The notes: generated from the letters alone by a model not told the origin. Positions 7,848-18,037 are shown, numbered from the stretch's first letter. The stretch: DNA of 55,762 nt from Lentisphaeria bacterium (GCA_022768375.1 JALEMG010000013.1:1-55762), one strand, 5' to 3'. Numbers and translations: made by a program.

Positions 7848-10508
7848 ATGAGCGACACCCCTTTGCGCGACATTCCCGTCAATATTGAGGAGATCATGCA
7901 CACCGCATATCTCCAATACTCCCTCAGCGTCAACGTCGGCCGGGCCATTCCCGACGTGCGGGACGGACTGAAACCGGTCAACCGCCGCATCCTCTACGCC
8001 ATGAACCGCATGGGCATCACCAAGAGCCACGCGACGGTCAAGTGCGCGAAAGTCGTCGGGGAAGTCATGGGCAATTACCATCCCCACGGCGACTCCGCCA
8101 TCTACGACGCGCTGGTCCGGCTGGGACAGCCCTTCAGCCTCCGCGCGCCGCTTATCGAGGGCCAGGGGAATTTCGGCACCGACGACGGCGATCCCGCCGC
8201 CGCCAGCAGGTACACCGAGTGCCGCATGGAGCGGATCGCCGAGGAGATGCTGCAGGACATCAGGGAAGACACCGTGGACATGGTGCCGACATTCGACGAA
8301 TCCGACGTGGAACCCTCCGTTCTGCCGGCGAAATTCCCGCAACTGCTGGTCAACGGCACCACCGGCATCGGCGTCGGCATGGCCACCAACATCCCCACCC
8401 ACAACCTCGGGGAAGTCGTCGACGCCACCATCGCTCTGCTGGACAATCCCGACGCCACCATCGACCAACTCATGGAATACCTGCCCGGGCCGGACTTCCC
8501 CGGCGGGGCGATCATCCGGGGCCGCTACACGCTGCGGCAGTTCTACCAGACCGGGCGCGGCAGCGTCCGGCTCCGCGCCCGGGCGGACATCATCACCCGC
8601 GGCGACAAGGAGCAGATCGTTTTCAGCGAAATCCCCTACGGAGTGTACCGCAGCGAACAGATTTCCCGCATCGACCAACTGGTGGCGGAAAAGAAGATCA
8701 CCGGCATCACCGACGTCCGGGACGAGACCAGCGACCGGGTCGGCACCCGGATCGTGGTGGACGTCAAGCGGGGCGCGATGGCTCAGGTGGTGCTGAATCA
8801 ACTCTACTCCATGACCGCTTTCGAGACCACCATCGGCTGCACCATGCTGGTGGTGGACCACAACCGGCCGCGGATCATGAACCTCGCCCAGGTGCTTCAG
8901 GCCTACATCGACCACCGGCTGGAAGTGATCCTGCGCCGGAGCGTCTTCCGGCTCAAAGCAGCCGAAGCGCGCATGCACATCGTCTCCGGGCTGATCACCG
9001 CCGTGGAAAATCTCGACGAAGTCGTGAACATCATCCGCGCTTCGGCTTCGCGGCCCGAGGCCCACGCAAAACTGCGGGAGCGATTCGATTTCTCCGAACT
9101 GCAGGCGGACGCGATTCTGGACATGCGGCTGCACCAACTCACCGGGCTGGCCATCGAGAGTTTGCAGAATGAGTTCGCGGAACTCACCGCCCGCATCGAG
9201 TACCTCAAAGGCCTGATCGCCAGTCACGAGAAGCGGGTCGAGGTGGTCAAGGAGGAACTCACCGAGATCAAAAACAAGTACGCCACTCCCCGTCGGACCG
9301 AAATCACCACCGACGACAGCGACCTCAACATCGCGGACCTCATTCCCCGTCACAGTTGCGTCATCACCGTCTCCGACACCGGTTACATCAAGCGGGTGCC
9401 GGCGGACACCTACCGCACCCAGCACCGGGGCGGGAAGGGAATCATCGGCATGGGGACGAAGGAGGAGGACCACGTGGCGCACCTTTTCAACGCCCACAGT
9501 CACGACATCATCTTTTTCTTCACGGACCGGGGCTTCATGTACTGGCTCAACGTCTATGAGATCCCGGAAGGTCTCCGTACCGGCAAGGGCAAGGCGATCA
9601 TCAACCTCATCAAAGTCGAGGAGGGCGAAAAGATCTGCGCCATGCTCACCGTGTCGCGGGAGGATTTCGACGATCCGGACAAGTACATCGTCATGGCCTC
9701 CAAACGCGGATTCATCAAGAAAACGGAACTGGCGATGTTCAAAAATCTGCGCCGGGTCGGTCTGCGCGCGCTGATCATCGAGGACGACGACGACATCATC
9801 GGCGCGGCGGTGGCTTCCAACGGCGACGAGATTCTGCTCTCCACCCGGTTGGGCATGGCCTGCCGCTTCGATCAGAACGACGATCAGATCCGGCCGATGG
9901 GCCGGACGGCGCGCGGTGTTACCGGGATGCGGTTCAAACTGGAGGGCGACGAGGTGGTCAGTCTGGAGGTGATCTCCGAACCGACCTACGATGAAGCCCA
10001 GATGGAAGGCCCGGACGCCGGAGAACTTCCCGAGACGGAACCCGAGGAGGAGGATGCCGACGGCGCCGACGCCGCCGGGACCGGTCCCGAGGTGCTGGTC
10101 GTCACCGACGGCGGCATGGGCAAACGCTCCTTCGTCTCCGCCTACCGCAAAACCAACCGGGGCGCCCGGGGCGTGGTCAACATCCGGCTGCGCGAAGGGG
10201 AACATGTGCTGGCGGTCATCCAGATCACCGGCGACGACGAGTTGCTGCTGACTACGGAACGCGGCCAACTCACCCGCATCCCCGCTTCGGAAATTCGCCG
10301 GGTCGGACGGGCTTCGCTGGGCGTGCGGATCATGAATCTCAACGCCGGCGACAGGATCACCGGCGTCGCCAAATTGATCCATGTGGACGAGGCGGAGGAG
10401 AACGCTCCGGTCGGAGACGGTTCCGCCGTCATGTCGGAAGTTCCCATTGAGATCACCGATGGCGGTGCGAACGAAACCCCGGATACGGAACCAACTCCGG
10501 AAGCATAA
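7848..10508 (+). CDS. gyrA: DNA gyrase subunit A
   Basis: The 886-residue ATPase-driven supercoiling subunit. Start ATG 7848 follows AAGAGAGAG; a frame extension to 7812 has no ribosome site. The N-terminal numbering is the same as in E. coli: [10 protein letters not shown] (80-87, so S83 and D87 are the quinolone-sensitive residues) and catalytic Y122 in ASRYTE. A GyrA box variant, QHRGGKG (525-531), argues for gyrase rather than ParC. The C-terminal pinwheel is interrupted by an acidic insert near residues 714-745 ([16 protein letters not shown]), and the protein ends in an acidic tail. First gene of a plus-strand run; gyrB is not in the window. Confidence 0.95.
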   Translation: MSDTPLRDIPVNIEEIMHTAYLQYSLSVNVGRAIPDVRDGLKPVNRRILYAMNRMGITKSHATVKCAKVVGEVMGNYHPHGDSAIYDALVRLGQPFSLRAPLIEGQGNFGTDDGDPAAASRYTECRMERIAEEMLQDIREDTVDMVPTFDESDVEPSVLPAKFPQLLVNGTTGIGVGMATNIPTHNLGEVVDATIALLDNPDATIDQLMEYLPGPDFPGGAIIRGRYTLRQFYQTGRGSVRLRARADIITRGDKEQIVFSEIPYGVYRSEQISRIDQLVAEKKITGITDVRDETSDRVGTRIVVDVKRGAMAQVVLNQLYSMTAFETTIGCTMLVVDHNRPRIMNLAQVLQAYIDHRLEVILRRSVFRLKAAEARMHIVSGLITAVENLDEVVNIIRASASRPEAHAKLRERFDFSELQADAILDMRLHQLTGLAIESLQNEFAELTARIEYLKGLIASHEKRVEVVKEELTEIKNKYATPRRTEITTDDSDLNIADLIPRHSCVITVSDTGYIKRVPADTYRTQHRGGKGIIGMGTKEEDHVAHLFNAHSHDIIFFFTDRGFMYWLNVYEIPEGLRTGKGKAIINLIKVEEGEKICAMLTVSREDFDDPDKYIVMASKRGFIKKTELAMFKNLRRVGLRALIIEDDDDIIGAAVASNGDEILLSTRLGMACRFDQNDDQIRPMGRTARGVTGMRFKLEGDEVVSLEVISEPTYDEAQMEGPDAGELPETEPEEEDADGADAAGTGPEVLVVTDGGMGKRSFVSAYRKTNRGARGVVNIRLREGEHVLAVIQITGDDELLLTTERGQLTRIPASEIRRVGRASLGVRIMNLNAGDRITGVAKLIHVDEAEENAPVGDGSAVMSEVPIEITDGGANETPDTEPTPEA

Positions 10509-10517
10509 GAGATTGAC

Positions 10518-11366
10518 ATGTTCTCCCTCGCAGATTTCCTCTCCCGCCGCCGTCAACCGGCGCTGATGGGGATCGTCAACGCCACCGGCGACTCCTTCAG
10601 CGAAGGAGTTGCCTCCGGTCCGGAGTCGGCTTTGGACCGGGCGATCGGACTGGCGGACGACGGCGCCGATCTGCTGGACATCGGCGGAGAATCCACCCGC
10701 CCGGGCTCCCGGGCGGTGACGGAGGAGGAGGAACTTGCCCGGGTCCTTCCGGTGCTCAAAGCCGTCAAGCGGGCCCGGCCGGGGATCGTCTGCAGCATCG
10801 ACACCCGGCACGCGGCGGTCGCCGCCGCCGTGCTGGAGGCGGGCGCGGAGATCATCAACGACGTTTCCATGCTGCGCACCGCGCCGGAGATCGCCGCATT
10901 GACGGCGCGGCACGGCGCGGCGCTGATTCTTTCCCATTCCCGGGGTACGCCGGAGACCATGCAGTCCCCGGAATATCTGCGCTACCCGGACGGAGTGGCC
11001 GCCGGGGTAAAAGCGGAACTGGCGGCGGCGGAACGTCTGGCGCTGGCCGCCGGAATGAAGGCGGAGAATCTTCTGCTCGACCCGGGATTCGGTTTCGCCA
11101 AAACCCCGGAGCAGAACTGGGAACTGGCCGCGCATCTGGCGGCGGTCGCGCCCCCGGAGCGGCTGCTGGTCGGCGTGTCGCGCAAATCGTTTTTGGGCCG
11201 GCTGACCGGCGAGACCGATCCGGCGGCCCGGGGCAGTGAAACGCTGGCGCTGGAGTTGTTCTGCGCGGAAGCCGGGGTCGGCATGATCCGCACCCACGAC
11301 GTGCGGTCGCTGGTCCGGGCGCTGATGGTGCGAAATCAACTGCGGGAGGCGGCGAAGAAAGCATGA
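10518..11366 (+). CDS. folP: Dihydropteroate synthase
   Basis: Condenses p-aminobenzoate with the pterin pyrophosphate in folate synthesis. The 282-residue TIM-barrel protein shows DIGGESTRPGS, SIDT, IINDVS, LDPGFGFAKT, VSRKSF and the terminal RTHDV. The first strand motif reads NATGDSFSEG instead of the usual NVTPDSFSDG. It starts 9 bases after gyrA, and its stop overlaps the cdaA start by 4 bases. folE, the first committed enzyme of pterin synthesis, lies nearby at 16.2-16.7 kb on the other strand. Confidence 0.93.
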   Translation: MFSLADFLSRRRQPALMGIVNATGDSFSEGVASGPESALDRAIGLADDGADLLDIGGESTRPGSRAVTEEEELARVLPVLKAVKRARPGIVCSIDTRHAAVAAAVLEAGAEIINDVSMLRTAPEIAALTARHGAALILSHSRGTPETMQSPEYLRYPDGVAAGVKAELAAAERLALAAGMKAENLLLDPGFGFAKTPEQNWELAAHLAAVAPPERLLVGVSRKSFLGRLTGETDPAARGSETLALELFCAEAGVGMIRTHDVRSLVRALMVRNQLREAAKKA

Positions 11367-12214
11367 CACAAATACTGGAAATTCTGCTGGATTGGCGGGC
11401 ACTGCTGCAAATCGCGTTCCTTTTCTCCTTCCTGTATCTGGTGATGTACCATCTGCGGAACTCCCACGGTTCGCTGGTGCTGTCAGGGCTGCTGATGCTG
11501 CTGGTCATCCTCTGGGGGCTGTCGCGGCTGTGGCGGCTGGACGTGACCTCCCGTATCCTGGAGATCGTGCTGAACTCCCTGCCTCTGATGCTGATGATCA
11601 TTTTCCAGCCGGAACTGCGGCGAGTGCTGGCCCAGATCGGCAGTATCACGCTGGCCCGGAACCGCCGCCGCAAGGAGTTGATCGGCGAAATCGTCAACGC
11701 GGTGCAGAATATGGCCAAACGGAAGTGCGGCGCCCTGATCGTGGTTGAGTGCAAAGTCCAACTCCAGCCGCTGATCGACGACGCCATCGCGCTGGACGCC
11801 CACGTGAATTCCCTCATGCTGGAGTCCATTTTCTACCCCAAGTCCCCGCTTCACGACGGCGCGGTCATCATCCGGGGCGACCGGATCGTGGCTGCCCGGG
11901 CCATTCTGCCGCTCTCCGGCTCGGAACAGATTTCGCGGCAGTTGGGGACCCGGCACCGGGCCGCGCTGGGGGTATCCGAGGAGAGTGACGCGGTGACGAT
12001 TCTCGTTTCCGAGGAGAGCGGAACCATCAGCATCTCCCACAGCGGCAAACTGTACCGGGATCTGTCTCCGGCGGAACTGCACCGGATGCTGGATGCGCTG
12101 GTGGTGCAGAAAGGCGCGGGCGAATTCGACGAGACCGTTCGCCAACTCAACGAGGACGACGCGCCGGAGATGACCGGAGGCGACCCCTCCGAAACGAACG
12201 GAGGCGGCCGATGA
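11363..12214 (+). CDS. cdaA: Diadenylate cyclase CdaA (DacA)
   Basis: Membrane enzyme making cyclic di-AMP from two ATP. The 283 residues comprise three N-terminal membrane helices (about 14-32, 38-58 and 68-82) and a DAC domain with the catalytic LHDGAVII (DGA 165-167) and GTRHRAALG (195-203) motifs. The C-terminus has an acidic, probably disordered tail. It is coupled to folP upstream and to ybbR downstream by ATGA overlaps. The cdaA-ybbR pairing is the conserved arrangement in which the YbbR protein regulates the cyclase. Confidence 0.94.
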   Translation: MTQILEILLDWRALLQIAFLFSFLYLVMYHLRNSHGSLVLSGLLMLLVILWGLSRLWRLDVTSRILEIVLNSLPLMLMIIFQPELRRVLAQIGSITLARNRRRKELIGEIVNAVQNMAKRKCGALIVVECKVQLQPLIDDAIALDAHVNSLMLESIFYPKSPLHDGAVIIRGDRIVAARAILPLSGSEQISRQLGTRHRAALGVSEESDAVTILVSEESGTISISHSGKLYRDLSPAELHRMLDALVVQKGAGEFDETVRQLNEDDAPEMTGGDPSETNGGGR

Positions 12215-13188
12215 AACGGTTCCTCGACTTCCTGCGCCGGGACATCTGGCGCAAACTGATCGCGCTGACCATCGCCGTGGTGCTGTATCTGAATTTGTAC
12301 GAACAGAAAGAACGGGAGATCCACGACGTGAAAGTGGAGATCCTGCACGATCCGGAGATATTCATTGATCTGGCCGACCAGCATCCCACCGTCCGGCTGA
12401 CCGTCAAAGGTTCCCGTCATCAGGTACAGAAACTGGATACGCAGGGCATTTCCGGGCAGGTCAAACTGATCGACAACGCGGGAGCGCTTCGCACCGGACG
12501 GGCCCGGCTCCGACTGCTTCCGGAGCACTTCGACTGCGGACGCGGGGTGGAGATCGTCGACATCGACCCGCAGGTTCTGCAACTGCCGGTTCAGCGTCAG
12601 ATCAGCCGCAATATCACGGTGGAACCGGAGGTCATCGGACGGCCTTCCCGGGGGCGGGTGCTGACGGCGGTGCGCTGTTATCCGGATACGGTAACGGTGA
12701 GCGGACCGGAAAAACCGGTCGCTTCGCTCACGACGATCCGAACGGAGAAACTCTCCATCGAGGGCGAAAGCATCGACTGTTCCAAAGAACTGAAACTGCT
12801 CAATCCCATGCCGGAAGTGCTGACGTTCAGCAGCAAGACCTCCAATGTCTCGGTGGAGATTCGGGAATCCATGGAGATCCCGCGCAAATTCCCCGACATC
12901 CCGGTCCGGTATCTTTTCAGTCCGCTGCATGTGAATTCCGGCAACGCCGTGGCGCTGCCGTCACCGGCGCGGGTCGCGGTGACGATCACCGGCCCGCAGA
13001 ATGAGATCAACCGGATCAGCCGCGACAACGTCACCGTCTTTGCCGATCTGAGCGACGCGACGCGGCCCGGGGAGTACGCCGTTTCGCTGAGAGCGACGAT
13101 CGACGGGGCCGGAGACGGGGTAAGAGTGACGGCGATCGAACCGGAAAAAGTCCGGGTCACGATCACCGCGCCGACTGCCGGGAAATAG
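12211..13188 (+). CDS. YbbR-domain protein, probable CdaA regulator (CdaR-like)
   Basis: 325 residues: a short basic N-terminus, one membrane helix (about 15-32, LIALTIAVVLYLNLY), then an extracytoplasmic part of YbbR repeats. Each repeat has the pattern of a strand pair ending in VTVSGP, VRLTVKG or VTITGP. YbbR proteins bind CdaA in the membrane and tune c-di-AMP output. The 4-base overlap with cdaA fits that role. glmM, the usual third partner, is not here. Confidence 0.85.
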   Translation: MKRFLDFLRRDIWRKLIALTIAVVLYLNLYEQKEREIHDVKVEILHDPEIFIDLADQHPTVRLTVKGSRHQVQKLDTQGISGQVKLIDNAGALRTGRARLRLLPEHFDCGRGVEIVDIDPQVLQLPVQRQISRNITVEPEVIGRPSRGRVLTAVRCYPDTVTVSGPEKPVASLTTIRTEKLSIEGESIDCSKELKLLNPMPEVLTFSSKTSNVSVEIRESMEIPRKFPDIPVRYLFSPLHVNSGNAVALPSPARVAVTITGPQNEINRISRDNVTVFADLSDATRPGEYAVSLRATIDGAGDGVRVTAIEPEKVRVTITAPTAGK

Positions 13189-13229
13189 AATTTTTCATCG
13201 CAAATCACCATACAAAAAGGAAAAATCCC

Positions 13230-14837
13230 ATGGTCATCAAAAAACTCAACTCCCTGTTCCACAAACACAGCCGGGTCCTGTTCGGAGCCTTCACGCTGCT
13301 CATCATCGTGGCGTTCACGGATTTTCTCACACCGGGACGCAGCGGCGGCTGCGGCGGCGGTGAAAACACTGTGGTCGGCACCGCATTCGGCGACAAGGTC
13401 ACCTATGGGGATCTGGCCGGATTCGGCCGCAGCGTCTCCGTCGCATTTCTGCTCAGCGGCCGGGAGATCAGTCTGCCGGGCAACGCGGAACTTTTTCAAT
13501 ACTACTGCCTCATCAAGCGGGCCGGACAGTTGGGACTGGACGCGACGGACGCGGAAATCGCGGCGGTGATCGCCGCCAATCCCGCCTTCCGCAAGGACGG
13601 CAAATTCGACGCGGTCGCCTACGACCAGTTTCTGAAAGCCCGCCGTCTCAACGACCGGGAAGTGGCCGACGCGCTGAAACTCCGCATCGTGGAGGAGAAA
13701 CTGATGCAGATGCTGGCGGCGAATGACAGCGTCTCCGATGCCGAAGCGGAGGCGTTCTACCGGATCAACAACGGCACGTACACGCTGAAGATCTGCCAGT
13801 TTGACGCGGGCAAGTTCTCCACGCCCGCCCCCACCGAGGAGCAGATCGCCAACTTCTATCAGGAGCATCGGGACCGTTACGTCGCGCCCGGCTCGTTTGA
13901 AGCGGCGCTGGTCTCCATCCCGTACGACAGGTTCGCCGCGGACGCGGCAAAGGAAGTGACCGCCGAGGAAGTCAAGCAGGCTGCGGCAAGCGGCGGATTC
14001 GTCGGTCCCGACGGCAAACCGCTCGGGGCGGAGGCGGTAAAAAAGCAACTGGTCCAGGCCCGCAGAAGCGTGTTGGCCAACCGCTTTGCCGGCAAGGTGT
14101 TCCGTGATCTTTACAAGCAGTTGGGGCAGACGGAGAAGCCGGAAGATCAACTGCGCCTTTTCCGAAACTGGGCGGAAAAGAATCGACTCTCCGTCGCTGA
14201 GAGCGGAAAGATCGCCTTCGGCGGCGACGCCGTCGGCAAATATCATCTGCGCCGCATCTGCGAGGAATTGCAGACGATGCCGCGTCAGGGACTGCAGTTG
14301 ACCCGGCCGGAATCCGACGGTGACGCCATTCATATCGCCATGCTGAAAAACCGGACGGAGTCCCGGCAACTGACACTGGAGGAAGCCAAAGCCGCCGTCG
14401 TCAAAGACCGGGCCGCGGAAATGCGGTTGAAAGCCGCCCGCGCTTTCGCCGCCAATGAATCGTCCCGGCTGGCGAAAATGGATGCCAAGGCCGCCGCAGC
14501 AGCATTCGATACGCTGAAGGGGACTTTCACCGACGCGGTCTTCCCCGCTTCCGAAACGGAGAAAGACCCGAAGAAAACGGCGCTGGTCTACTCCGTGGCG
14601 CAGGTCCTGCCGCCGCTGAGTACCGGCGGCATCTCGGCGGCGGTGGACAACGCCGACGGCGCGGCCATCGTCAAAGTCGTCAAGCGGTCTCCCGCGGACA
14701 TGGCCAAATTCAAGGACCAGAAACCTTTCCTCAAAAGCCAGTTGTCCATGCTGAAAAGTCAGCGGAACTACCAGCGGTTCATGGAGGACCTCTCCCGGCA
14801 GTGCCGTTTTCTGGCGGCGGATGCCCGGGCGGAATGA
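13230..14837 (+). CDS. PpiD/SurA-like membrane-anchored periplasmic foldase, no recognisable parvulin domain
   Basis: 535 residues with a basic start and one membrane helix (about 15-33), followed by a SurA_N-type region (VVGTAFGDKVTYGDLAGFGR, then helices with NPAFRKDGKFDAVAYDQFL). This is the PpiD pattern. The rest is helical and charged. I cannot find the conserved parvulin HI...SGG and FG...F motifs, so it is probably a chaperone rather than a prolyl isomerase. AAAAGGAAAA lies 8 bases before the ATG. It follows ybbR after 41 bases, and its stop overlaps the speD start. Confidence 0.7.
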   Translation: MVIKKLNSLFHKHSRVLFGAFTLLIIVAFTDFLTPGRSGGCGGGENTVVGTAFGDKVTYGDLAGFGRSVSVAFLLSGREISLPGNAELFQYYCLIKRAGQLGLDATDAEIAAVIAANPAFRKDGKFDAVAYDQFLKARRLNDREVADALKLRIVEEKLMQMLAANDSVSDAEAEAFYRINNGTYTLKICQFDAGKFSTPAPTEEQIANFYQEHRDRYVAPGSFEAALVSIPYDRFAADAAKEVTAEEVKQAAASGGFVGPDGKPLGAEAVKKQLVQARRSVLANRFAGKVFRDLYKQLGQTEKPEDQLRLFRNWAEKNRLSVAESGKIAFGGDAVGKYHLRRICEELQTMPRQGLQLTRPESDGDAIHIAMLKNRTESRQLTLEEAKAAVVKDRAAEMRLKAARAFAANESSRLAKMDAKAAAAAFDTLKGTFTDAVFPASETEKDPKKTALVYSVAQVLPPLSTGGISAAVDNADGAAIVKVVKRSPADMAKFKDQKPFLKSQLSMLKSQRNYQRFMEDLSRQCRFLAADARAE

Positions 14838-15652
14838 TGGCTCCGCAGAACAGATGCGCCGGCGGAGTGGCGCTGGGACGGCAGATGACGGTGGAGTTCT
14901 ACGACTGCTCCGCCGCCGTCCTCGCTGATGCGAAACGCATGGAGACGATTTTTCTGGAGGCCGCGAAAGTCTCCGGCGCCCATGTGGTCAATTCCACGTT
15001 TCACGCTTTCGAACCGCAGGGCGTCAGCGGCGTGGTGGTGATTTCCGAATCCCACTTCGCCGTCCACGCGTGGCCGGAACACGACTACGCCGCGGTGGAT
15101 CTTTTCACCTGCGGGCCGGGGGTGGACTTCGACGCGGCGATCCGGGCGCTGGGACAGGGGATGAAATCCGGACACTGGATCGTCTCCAGTCTGGTCAACC
15201 GCGGCATTCTGCGGGAGTCCGGCGAACTGGAACGGCTGGTGCCGGTGGTGGAGAACGAGCGAAGCCGGGGGCTCCAACTCTCGTGGAAAGAGCGGTTCGA
15301 TCACTCCGGAGCCGGAGGGCTGTCGGCATGCATCGACATCTACCGCTGCCGCAAACTCGCCGGACTTGCCGAAACCGACTGGCGGGGCATGACGGACATG
15401 CTGGCGGAAGCCGCCGGATTGCGCGGGGAGCAACTTGAGACGGGGTGGCGTTTCACGGCGGCCGGACAGGATGCGGATTTCACGCGGAGTTTGCGCGGGG
15501 GCCGGATCGCCGGGTTTGTCTGCGGCGCCGACCGGCGGGTCTATCTGGACGTTTTCGTCCGCGGATTTTTCGATCCCCGGGCGGTGGCGGAAGCCGCCGT
15601 ATCCGCCCTCGGCGGCACCTACTACCGGATGCAGCCGCAAATCCGCCAGTAA
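14834..15652 (+). CDS. speD: S-adenosylmethionine decarboxylase with a second, degenerate SpeD-like domain
   Basis: Makes decarboxylated SAM for spermidine synthesis through a self-generated pyruvoyl group. In the first half (1-130) the processing site is E72-S73 in ISESHFAVHAWPE. H78 and C93 (FTCG) match the T. maritima catalytic residues S63, H68 and C83, each at an offset of ten. The protein is 272 residues, about double the usual bacterial proenzyme. Residues 160-272 again resemble the fold (IDIYRC..., then VYLDVFVRGFFDP) but lack the Glu-Ser cleavage pair and the catalytic His and Cys. The ATG overlaps the preceding stop; an ATG one codon on (14837) is possible. speE is not adjacent. Confidence 0.85.
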   Translation: MMAPQNRCAGGVALGRQMTVEFYDCSAAVLADAKRMETIFLEAAKVSGAHVVNSTFHAFEPQGVSGVVVISESHFAVHAWPEHDYAAVDLFTCGPGVDFDAAIRALGQGMKSGHWIVSSLVNRGILRESGELERLVPVVENERSRGLQLSWKERFDHSGAGGLSACIDIYRCRKLAGLAETDWRGMTDMLAEAAGLRGEQLETGWRFTAAGQDADFTRSLRGGRIAGFVCGADRRVYLDVFVRGFFDPRAVAEAAVSALGGTYYRMQPQIRQ

Positions 15653-15722
15653 GGATGGTTTCTCCCCATTATCAGGGAAAGCGGACTTCCTGTGACCTTC
15701 TGTCCCGACGCGATTTCCGGCA

Positions 15723-16190
15723 TTACACCAGCGCGATTTTGCCGTCGGAACGGCGGCGGGCTTCCAGCGGGATCGTCACCGGACCGTCGTTGCAGAGCGT
15801 GACCTGCATGTCCGCACCGAAGCGGCCGCACGCCACGGGCGCAAGTTTTCCCGCTTCGCGTTTGAAGACTTCGTAAAGTTCCTCGGCCAGTTCCGGAGGC
15901 GCGGCGTTGCCGAAGTAGGGCCGCCGCCCCTGTGTCGCATCCGCAAAGAGCGTGAACTGCGAGACCACCAGCATCGCCCCGCCGACGTCGGCAAGCGAAC
16001 GGTTCATGCGGCCCGACTCGTCCTCGAAAATACGCAGTCCGGCGCACCGGTCGGCCAAGTACGCGGCGATCTCGGCATCGTCCTCCGGAGCCACTCCCAG
16101 CAGGATCAGCAGTCCGACGCCGATCTCGCCCGCGGTCTCCCCGTCGATGGTGACGGCGGCCTGCCGCACCCGCTGGATGAGCGCCCTCAT
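15723..16190 (-). CDS. dtd: D-aminoacyl-tRNA deacylase
   Basis: Hydrolyses D-amino acids mischarged on tRNA. The 155-residue product begins [18 protein letters not shown], has [10 protein letters not shown] (the SQxxL motif) and [10 protein letters not shown] (the GPVT cross-subunit motif). The start at 16190 overlaps the folE stop by 4 bases; the longer upstream frame is antisense-like and rejected. Last gene of the rhaA-folE-dtd run. Confidence 0.93.
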   Translation of the reverse strand: MRALIQRVRQAAVTIDGETAGEIGVGLLILLGVAPEDDAEIAAYLADRCAGLRIFEDESGRMNRSLADVGGAMLVVSQFTLFADATQGRRPYFGNAAPPELAEELYEVFKREAGKLAPVACGRFGADMQVTLCNDGPVTIPLEARRRSDGKIALV

Positions 16191-16732
16191 CGGATCAGAC
16201 GGGTGAATTCGTTGCGGGTGGCCAGTTCCCGGCGGAAACTGCCCAGCATGGAACTGGTGGTCATCACCGAATTCTGCTTCTCCACGCCGCGCATCTGCAT
16301 GCACAAGTGCCGCGCGTCCATGACGACGCCGACCCCCTCGGCATCCAGCGTCTCGTAAAGCGCGTGGGCGATCTCCTTCGTCAGGCGCTCCTGAACCTGC
16401 AGCCGCCGGGCGAACATATCCACGATGCGGGCGATCTTACTGACGCCGATAATGCGGCGGGTGGGGATGTAACCGACGTGACACTTGCCGAAAAAGGGCA
16501 GCATGTGGTGCTCGCACATGCTGAAAAATTCGATATCGCGCACGATCACCATGTCATCCGATTCCGCCTCGAACAGCGCCCCGTTGACGATGTCTTCCAA
16601 TTTTTGCCCGTATCCCCGCGTCAGGAAGCGGAGACTGCGGTCGACCCGTTCCGGGGTCTTGAGCAGGCCCTCGCGTTCCGGGTCCTCGCCCACGGCGAGC
16701 AGGATGTCGCGGATGTTGTTCTGGATGTCCAT
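16187..16732 (-). CDS. folE: GTP cyclohydrolase I
   Basis: Converts GTP to dihydroneopterin triphosphate for folate. The 181 residues hold the zinc ligands C73 and H76 ([10 protein letters not shown]) and C144 ([10 protein letters not shown]), plus the [23 protein letters not shown] helix region of the decameric enzyme. It starts 4 bases after rhaA ends and overlaps dtd by 4 bases. The standard type I enzyme, not FolE2. Confidence 0.95.
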   Translation of the reverse strand: MDIQNNIRDILLAVGEDPEREGLLKTPERVDRSLRFLTRGYGQKLEDIVNGALFEAESDDMVIVRDIEFFSMCEHHMLPFFGKCHVGYIPTRRIIGVSKIARIVDMFARRLQVQERLTKEIAHALYETLDAEGVGVVMDARHLCMQMRGVEKQNSVMTTSSMLGSFRRELATRNEFTRLIR

Positions 16733-16736
16733 GGGG

Positions 16737-17978
16737 TCACTTCCGTTTGCTCAACACTTCACACTCGTACTTGCGGATGCTCTCCAGCGCGCCGAAGCCG
16801 TCCGGCGCTCCGCACCGGCGGCAGTATTCGTTCCAAACCGGGGCGAAGGGCAGGTTCTTGCTCTCCTCCATGAGCATCAGCCGACCGCCGAAATCGCGTT
16901 TCTTCTCGGCGTCGGCCAGCAGTTTCGCCGGTTCAAGCAGGGCGAAAAGCAGGGCTTTGCAGGTATTGCGCATTCCGACGGACCAGGCGATCATCCGGTT
17001 GATGGAGGCGTCGAAATAATCCAGGCCGATATGAACGCGCTTCTCCCACCCGTTGCGGATGATCTCCGAAGCGATGGCCTGCAGTTCGGCATCCCAGCAG
17101 ACGACATGGTCGCTGTCCCAGCGCACGCCCCGGGAGACGTGAAGCAGCACGTCGTCGAGGAAAAGCAGCGCACTGGAGATTTTGTCGGAGATGACCTCCG
17201 TGGGGTGGAAATGACCGGCGTCCAGGCAGAGCGCCTTGCCCCGGGAAACCGCGTAACCCATGTAGAACTCGTGGGAGCCAACGGTGTAACTTTCCGCGCC
17301 GATGCCGAAAAGTTTGCTCTCCACCGAGTCGATGTTGTACCGGGGGTCGATCTTCTCCGCAAACATGGCGTCAAGCGCCTCCTCCAGACGTTTGCGGGGC
17401 GAGAACCGGTCGAACGGGGTGTCCTTGGAGCCGTCGGGTATCCAGACGTTGGTCACGCAGGGCTCGCCGAGCCGCTTGCCGATGGCCGCACCGATCCGGC
17501 GGCAGGCGATGCCGTGTTCGATCCAGAACTGCCGGATTTTGTCGTCCGCATGGGAGAGCGTCCCCTCCACCGCCAGCGGATGGGAGAAAAACGTGGGATT
17601 GAAGTCCAGACCGATCCGCTGTTCCTCCGCAAAATCCAGCCAGTTGGCGAAATGGGAAACGTCCAGTTCGTTGCGGGCGACCCCGCCGCCGGTTTCCGCG
17701 TAAATGGCGTGGATATTGAGCCGTTTCTTTCCGGGAATAAGTTTCAGCACGGCGGCGATGTCGGCCCGCAGTTCCGCCGCGTTCCGGGCGCGGCCCGGGT
17801 AGTTGCCGGTGACGGCCAGACCGCCGTCCAGTGTTCCGGCGTTCTCAAATCCGGCCACATCGTCCCCCTGCCAGCAATGCATGCTCACCGGGATGCGGTC
17901 CAGCCGGGAAAACGCCGCCTCCACATCAACGCCGAGATCGGCGTAAAAAGATTTCGCCGCTTCAAAACAGTTCTTCAT
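16737..17978 (-). CDS. rhaA: L-rhamnose isomerase
   Basis: Isomerises L-rhamnose to L-rhamnulose in the cytoplasm with two metal ions. The 413-residue product matches the family over its length: [14 protein letters not shown] near the start, LNIHAIYAE, the metal-site region [15 protein letters not shown] and the late [21 protein letters not shown] lies 10 bases before ATG 17978; a GTG 18 bases upstream is less likely. It leads a run with folE and dtd, with no rhamnulokinase, aldolase or transporter nearby. Rhamnose is common in plant pectin and surface glycans. Confidence 0.93.
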   Translation of the reverse strand: MKNCFEAAKSFYADLGVDVEAAFSRLDRIPVSMHCWQGDDVAGFENAGTLDGGLAVTGNYPGRARNAAELRADIAAVLKLIPGKKRLNIHAIYAETGGGVARNELDVSHFANWLDFAEEQRIGLDFNPTFFSHPLAVEGTLSHADDKIRQFWIEHGIACRRIGAAIGKRLGEPCVTNVWIPDGSKDTPFDRFSPRKRLEEALDAMFAEKIDPRYNIDSVESKLFGIGAESYTVGSHEFYMGYAVSRGKALCLDAGHFHPTEVISDKISSALLFLDDVLLHVSRGVRWDSDHVVCWDAELQAIASEIIRNGWEKRVHIGLDYFDASINRMIAWSVGMRNTCKALLFALLEPAKLLADAEKKRDFGGRLMLMEESKNLPFAPVWNEYCRRCGAPDGFGALESIRKYECEVLSKRK

Positions 17979-18037
17979 CGCATTCACTCCTTCCACAATC
18001 TTCCGGGACCTCGGGAATCACCCGCCGACGGAGAAGT

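Noticed and set aside
7848-10508. Topoisomerase IV ParC instead of GyrA
   Set aside because: The GyrA-box-like QHRGGKG and full pinwheel domain favour gyrase.
7809-11402. A very long minus-strand open frame opposite gyrA and folP
   Set aside because: It mirrors strongly coding plus-strand genes, has no family motifs, and is His/Asp/Gly-rich as expected from the antisense of GC-rich codons.
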